Assembly: GCA_963082875.1 (NCBI GenBank)
Contig: OY720101.1
Location: forward strand, 5,022,001 to 5,086,000
Length of the DNA stretch: 64,000 bases
DNA from: Corella eumyota
Taxonomy: Eukaryota; Chordata; Ascidiacea; Phlebobranchia; Corellidae
Reading direction: 5' to 3'
Position 1 is the stretch's first letter. Each line of letters opens with the position of its first letter. Below, piece by piece: positions 62,534 to 64,000 of the stretch. The notes beneath the pieces were generated by a model. The model saw nothing but the letters and a program-made list of their open reading frames with translations, was not told the origin of the DNA and did no database searches. A program made the position numbers and the translations under genes.

Positions 62534-63072
62534 AACTAAAAACAAATTTAAAAAAAATTCAAATTTGCAAATAAACTTTTAAAGAAATGTTTAAATTTAT
62601 AAAATATTACCTCTTTATACAGGCCACCTTGGAATGTAATTTAAATCAAATTTAAGAACATTTAACACAATTCATTTTATAACTTACTAACACAATTCAT
62701 TTTATAACTTACATCTGCATAAAATATAAAAGATAATGATTTAAAACTAAAAAAAGGCAATAGCTAATTGCACATAAAAAAGACCAAACTAAGTTTAGTC
62801 ATAACAAAACAGAAGTTCTAACCTAAAAAATAGCACCTTAGCAATATTAACAAGTAAACACCATTTTTGTAGAAAATGCTACCGAAAAATAATAACAATA
62901 TCTTTGAAAAAGCCACCTTAGTAGCATTAATTATAAAATAGTATCACATACATAGCAATTACAAGTATATCACCCAACAACAAAATTTATACTATTTCCA
63001 GACACCTAAAACATTATATGTAAAACAACAAAGTTCAAGATTAGGCTAGCAGCTATGATTAAAACAAATTTG
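62534..63072. other. Spacer between RUSF1 and PEX1, with PEX1 5' UTR intron
   Basis: The predicted PEX1 5' UTR intron occupies 62536-62610. A perfect 25-base tandem duplication lies at 62663-62712. The rest is AT-rich with no gene. Confidence 0.5.
62663..62712. repeat. Perfect 25-bp tandem duplication
   Basis: The unit beginning TAACACAATTCATTTTATAA occurs twice back to back, at 62663-62687 and 62688-62712, with no mismatch. Identity indicates a recent slip duplication. Confidence 0.9.
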
Positions 63073-64000
63073 TTAAGCAGATTTTTGCTTTATCAAATCA
63101 GTGTCTATATTGGTGTTTAAATTATATCTCCATTCATCAATACAAAGTTGTTGAATGTTTAAATTCCAACCAATTTTTTTCATTTCTGTTAGAAAATCAA
63201 CACCTAAAAAAATTAATATTTTTTTATAAACGAAATAGTAAGTTTCATATAAAACCATAACAAGAGGTTTACACATTTTCATTTTACCATTTATATGCTG
63301 GTTCAAATGTAACAAATATGCTTCATAAAATGCCTTGATCATATCAGGTGATGTTGCTGTATGTTCAAAAGCTACATAAACTATTAAAATAATCAAAAAA
63401 TTAGTATGTCAAGGCTTGAGCAGTATTCGGTAATGTAAAAAAACGTTTTTTTAAATATTATTTTTTATATATACCTGTTTTGTTTATTTCTTGAATGCAG
63501 TATTTGTTACCTTGGTTACATAGTTTTTGAAACACTTTTTGTGTCAGTTGTAATTCACTTAATTTACAACCAATTTTAAGCCAGCTAAAACTTGGAGCTA
63601 AAATCAATATAACAAAAATTAAATATTCACACGAACTATATTCGTTAAAAGTGGTAGCTGATTTATAATTTTTTAAAAATAAAATTTCTTTACAAAAATC
63701 AAAATAAGAAATAATGATGCATTGTTTATAAGCCTTTTGTAAATTGTAAAAAGCTAAAATGTTTATCCAAATAAAAATGTACACAAAAGACAACAAAATA
63801 CTTACTGAATAAAATATTTTCCTGTTTATTTGCTTCTTTGGGGGTTATAAACCTCTTTTTAGATAAGTAAACATCAATAGCATGAGATAATCGTATTCTG
63901 TTAAATGTGTCCATAACAACACATGATACCGCTTTATAGTTGGCAAAAATATGAGTGGCAGTAAAAATAATAAACAAAAACCAGACAAGAAATTGATTTT
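63073..64000 (-). CDS. RUSF1: RUS family protein 1 (C16orf58), C-terminal exons; 5' part beyond the right edge
   Basis: Three exons (63806-64000 and on, 63475-63597, 63073-63380) join in frame to about 208 residues ending at the TAA at 63073. The first reads LFIIFTATHIFANYKAVSCV then VYLSKKRFITPKEANKQENI, matching human RUSF1 text remembered as FFLTALHIYANYRAVRALVM...VLDPTAANRMEP. The last ends FLTEMKKIGWNLNIQQLCID then EWRYNL, matching the human C-terminus (...DAGWKTEKHQLEVDEWRATW). RUSF1 is a membrane protein of the ROOT UVB SENSITIVE family; its animal function is poorly known. The visible part covers the last membrane segment and the C-terminal soluble domain. PEX1 lies 540 bp downstream on the same strand. 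Confidence 0.85.

Noticed and set aside
63073-63199. C-terminal text GWNLNIQQLCIDEWRY first read as a UDP-glucose 4-epimerase tail
   Set aside because: Upstream exons match RUSF1 (HIFANYKAV, TPKEAN) and no epimerase motif is present.

Overview
The window is AT-rich animal DNA with small introns, single-copy metazoan housekeeping and developmental genes, and short intergenic gaps. The gene content (a chordate-type VANGL, RUSF1, an ASPHD protein, a multi-LDLa receptor of the GRL101 kind, a von Willebrand A/EGF/ZP pair), many 3' splice acceptors just upstream of start codons, and tRNA-derived SINEs fit a tunicate best, probably Ciona. That placement is inference from gene style and was not tested by search. 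I see no bacterial operons, CRISPR array or retrovirus/LTR element.

Layout from left to right. (1) 1-4.5 kb, minus strand: the 5' half of PSMD2/Rpn1, running off the left edge, then intronless MRPS10. (2) 5.2-7.3 kb, plus: an aldo-keto reductase with an unexpected signal peptide. (3) 8.5-16.5 kb, plus: a G-protein-coupled receptor whose ectodomain is about eleven LDL-receptor class A modules and whose second extracellular loop is very long. (4) 17.5-25.7 kb, minus: VANGL (Van Gogh/Strabismus), whose 14 reconstructed exons give 542 residues ending in the ETSV PDZ ligand. (5) 25.7-36.2 kb: a 10.5 kb stretch with no gene I can support but with several GC-richer blocks. (6) 36.2-43.1 kb: two tail-to-tail paralogues with signal peptide, vWA domain, EGF-like modules, ZP domain and a C-terminal membrane anchor. 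(7) 44.2-45.7 kb, plus: ALYREF. (8) 47.5-51.7 kb, minus: an SLC37A1/A2-type sugar-phosphate exchanger. (9) 53.2-54.0 kb, plus: a dithiol glutaredoxin. (10) 54.5-56.6 kb, plus: a TRAF adaptor/E3. (11) 56.8-64 kb, minus: an ASPHD-type hydroxylase-like protein, PEX1 as one 3.9 kb coding exon, and the C-terminal exons of RUSF1, cut by the right edge.

Most genes here are independent: proteasome, mitochondrial ribosome, mRNA export, redox, peroxisome import, planar polarity. The only related neighbours are the two vWA/EGF/ZP genes, which share exon layout and look like an inverted duplication. The sequence most worth a second look is the ZP pair with degenerate metal sites, the LDLa receptor with its expanded loop, the altered active-site segment of the reductase, a GC-AG intron in VANGL, a cluster of TGACGTCA palindromes beside the VANGL stop, and two copies of one roughly 270 bp SINE in introns of different genes. 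I did not find a clearly new multi-gene system.
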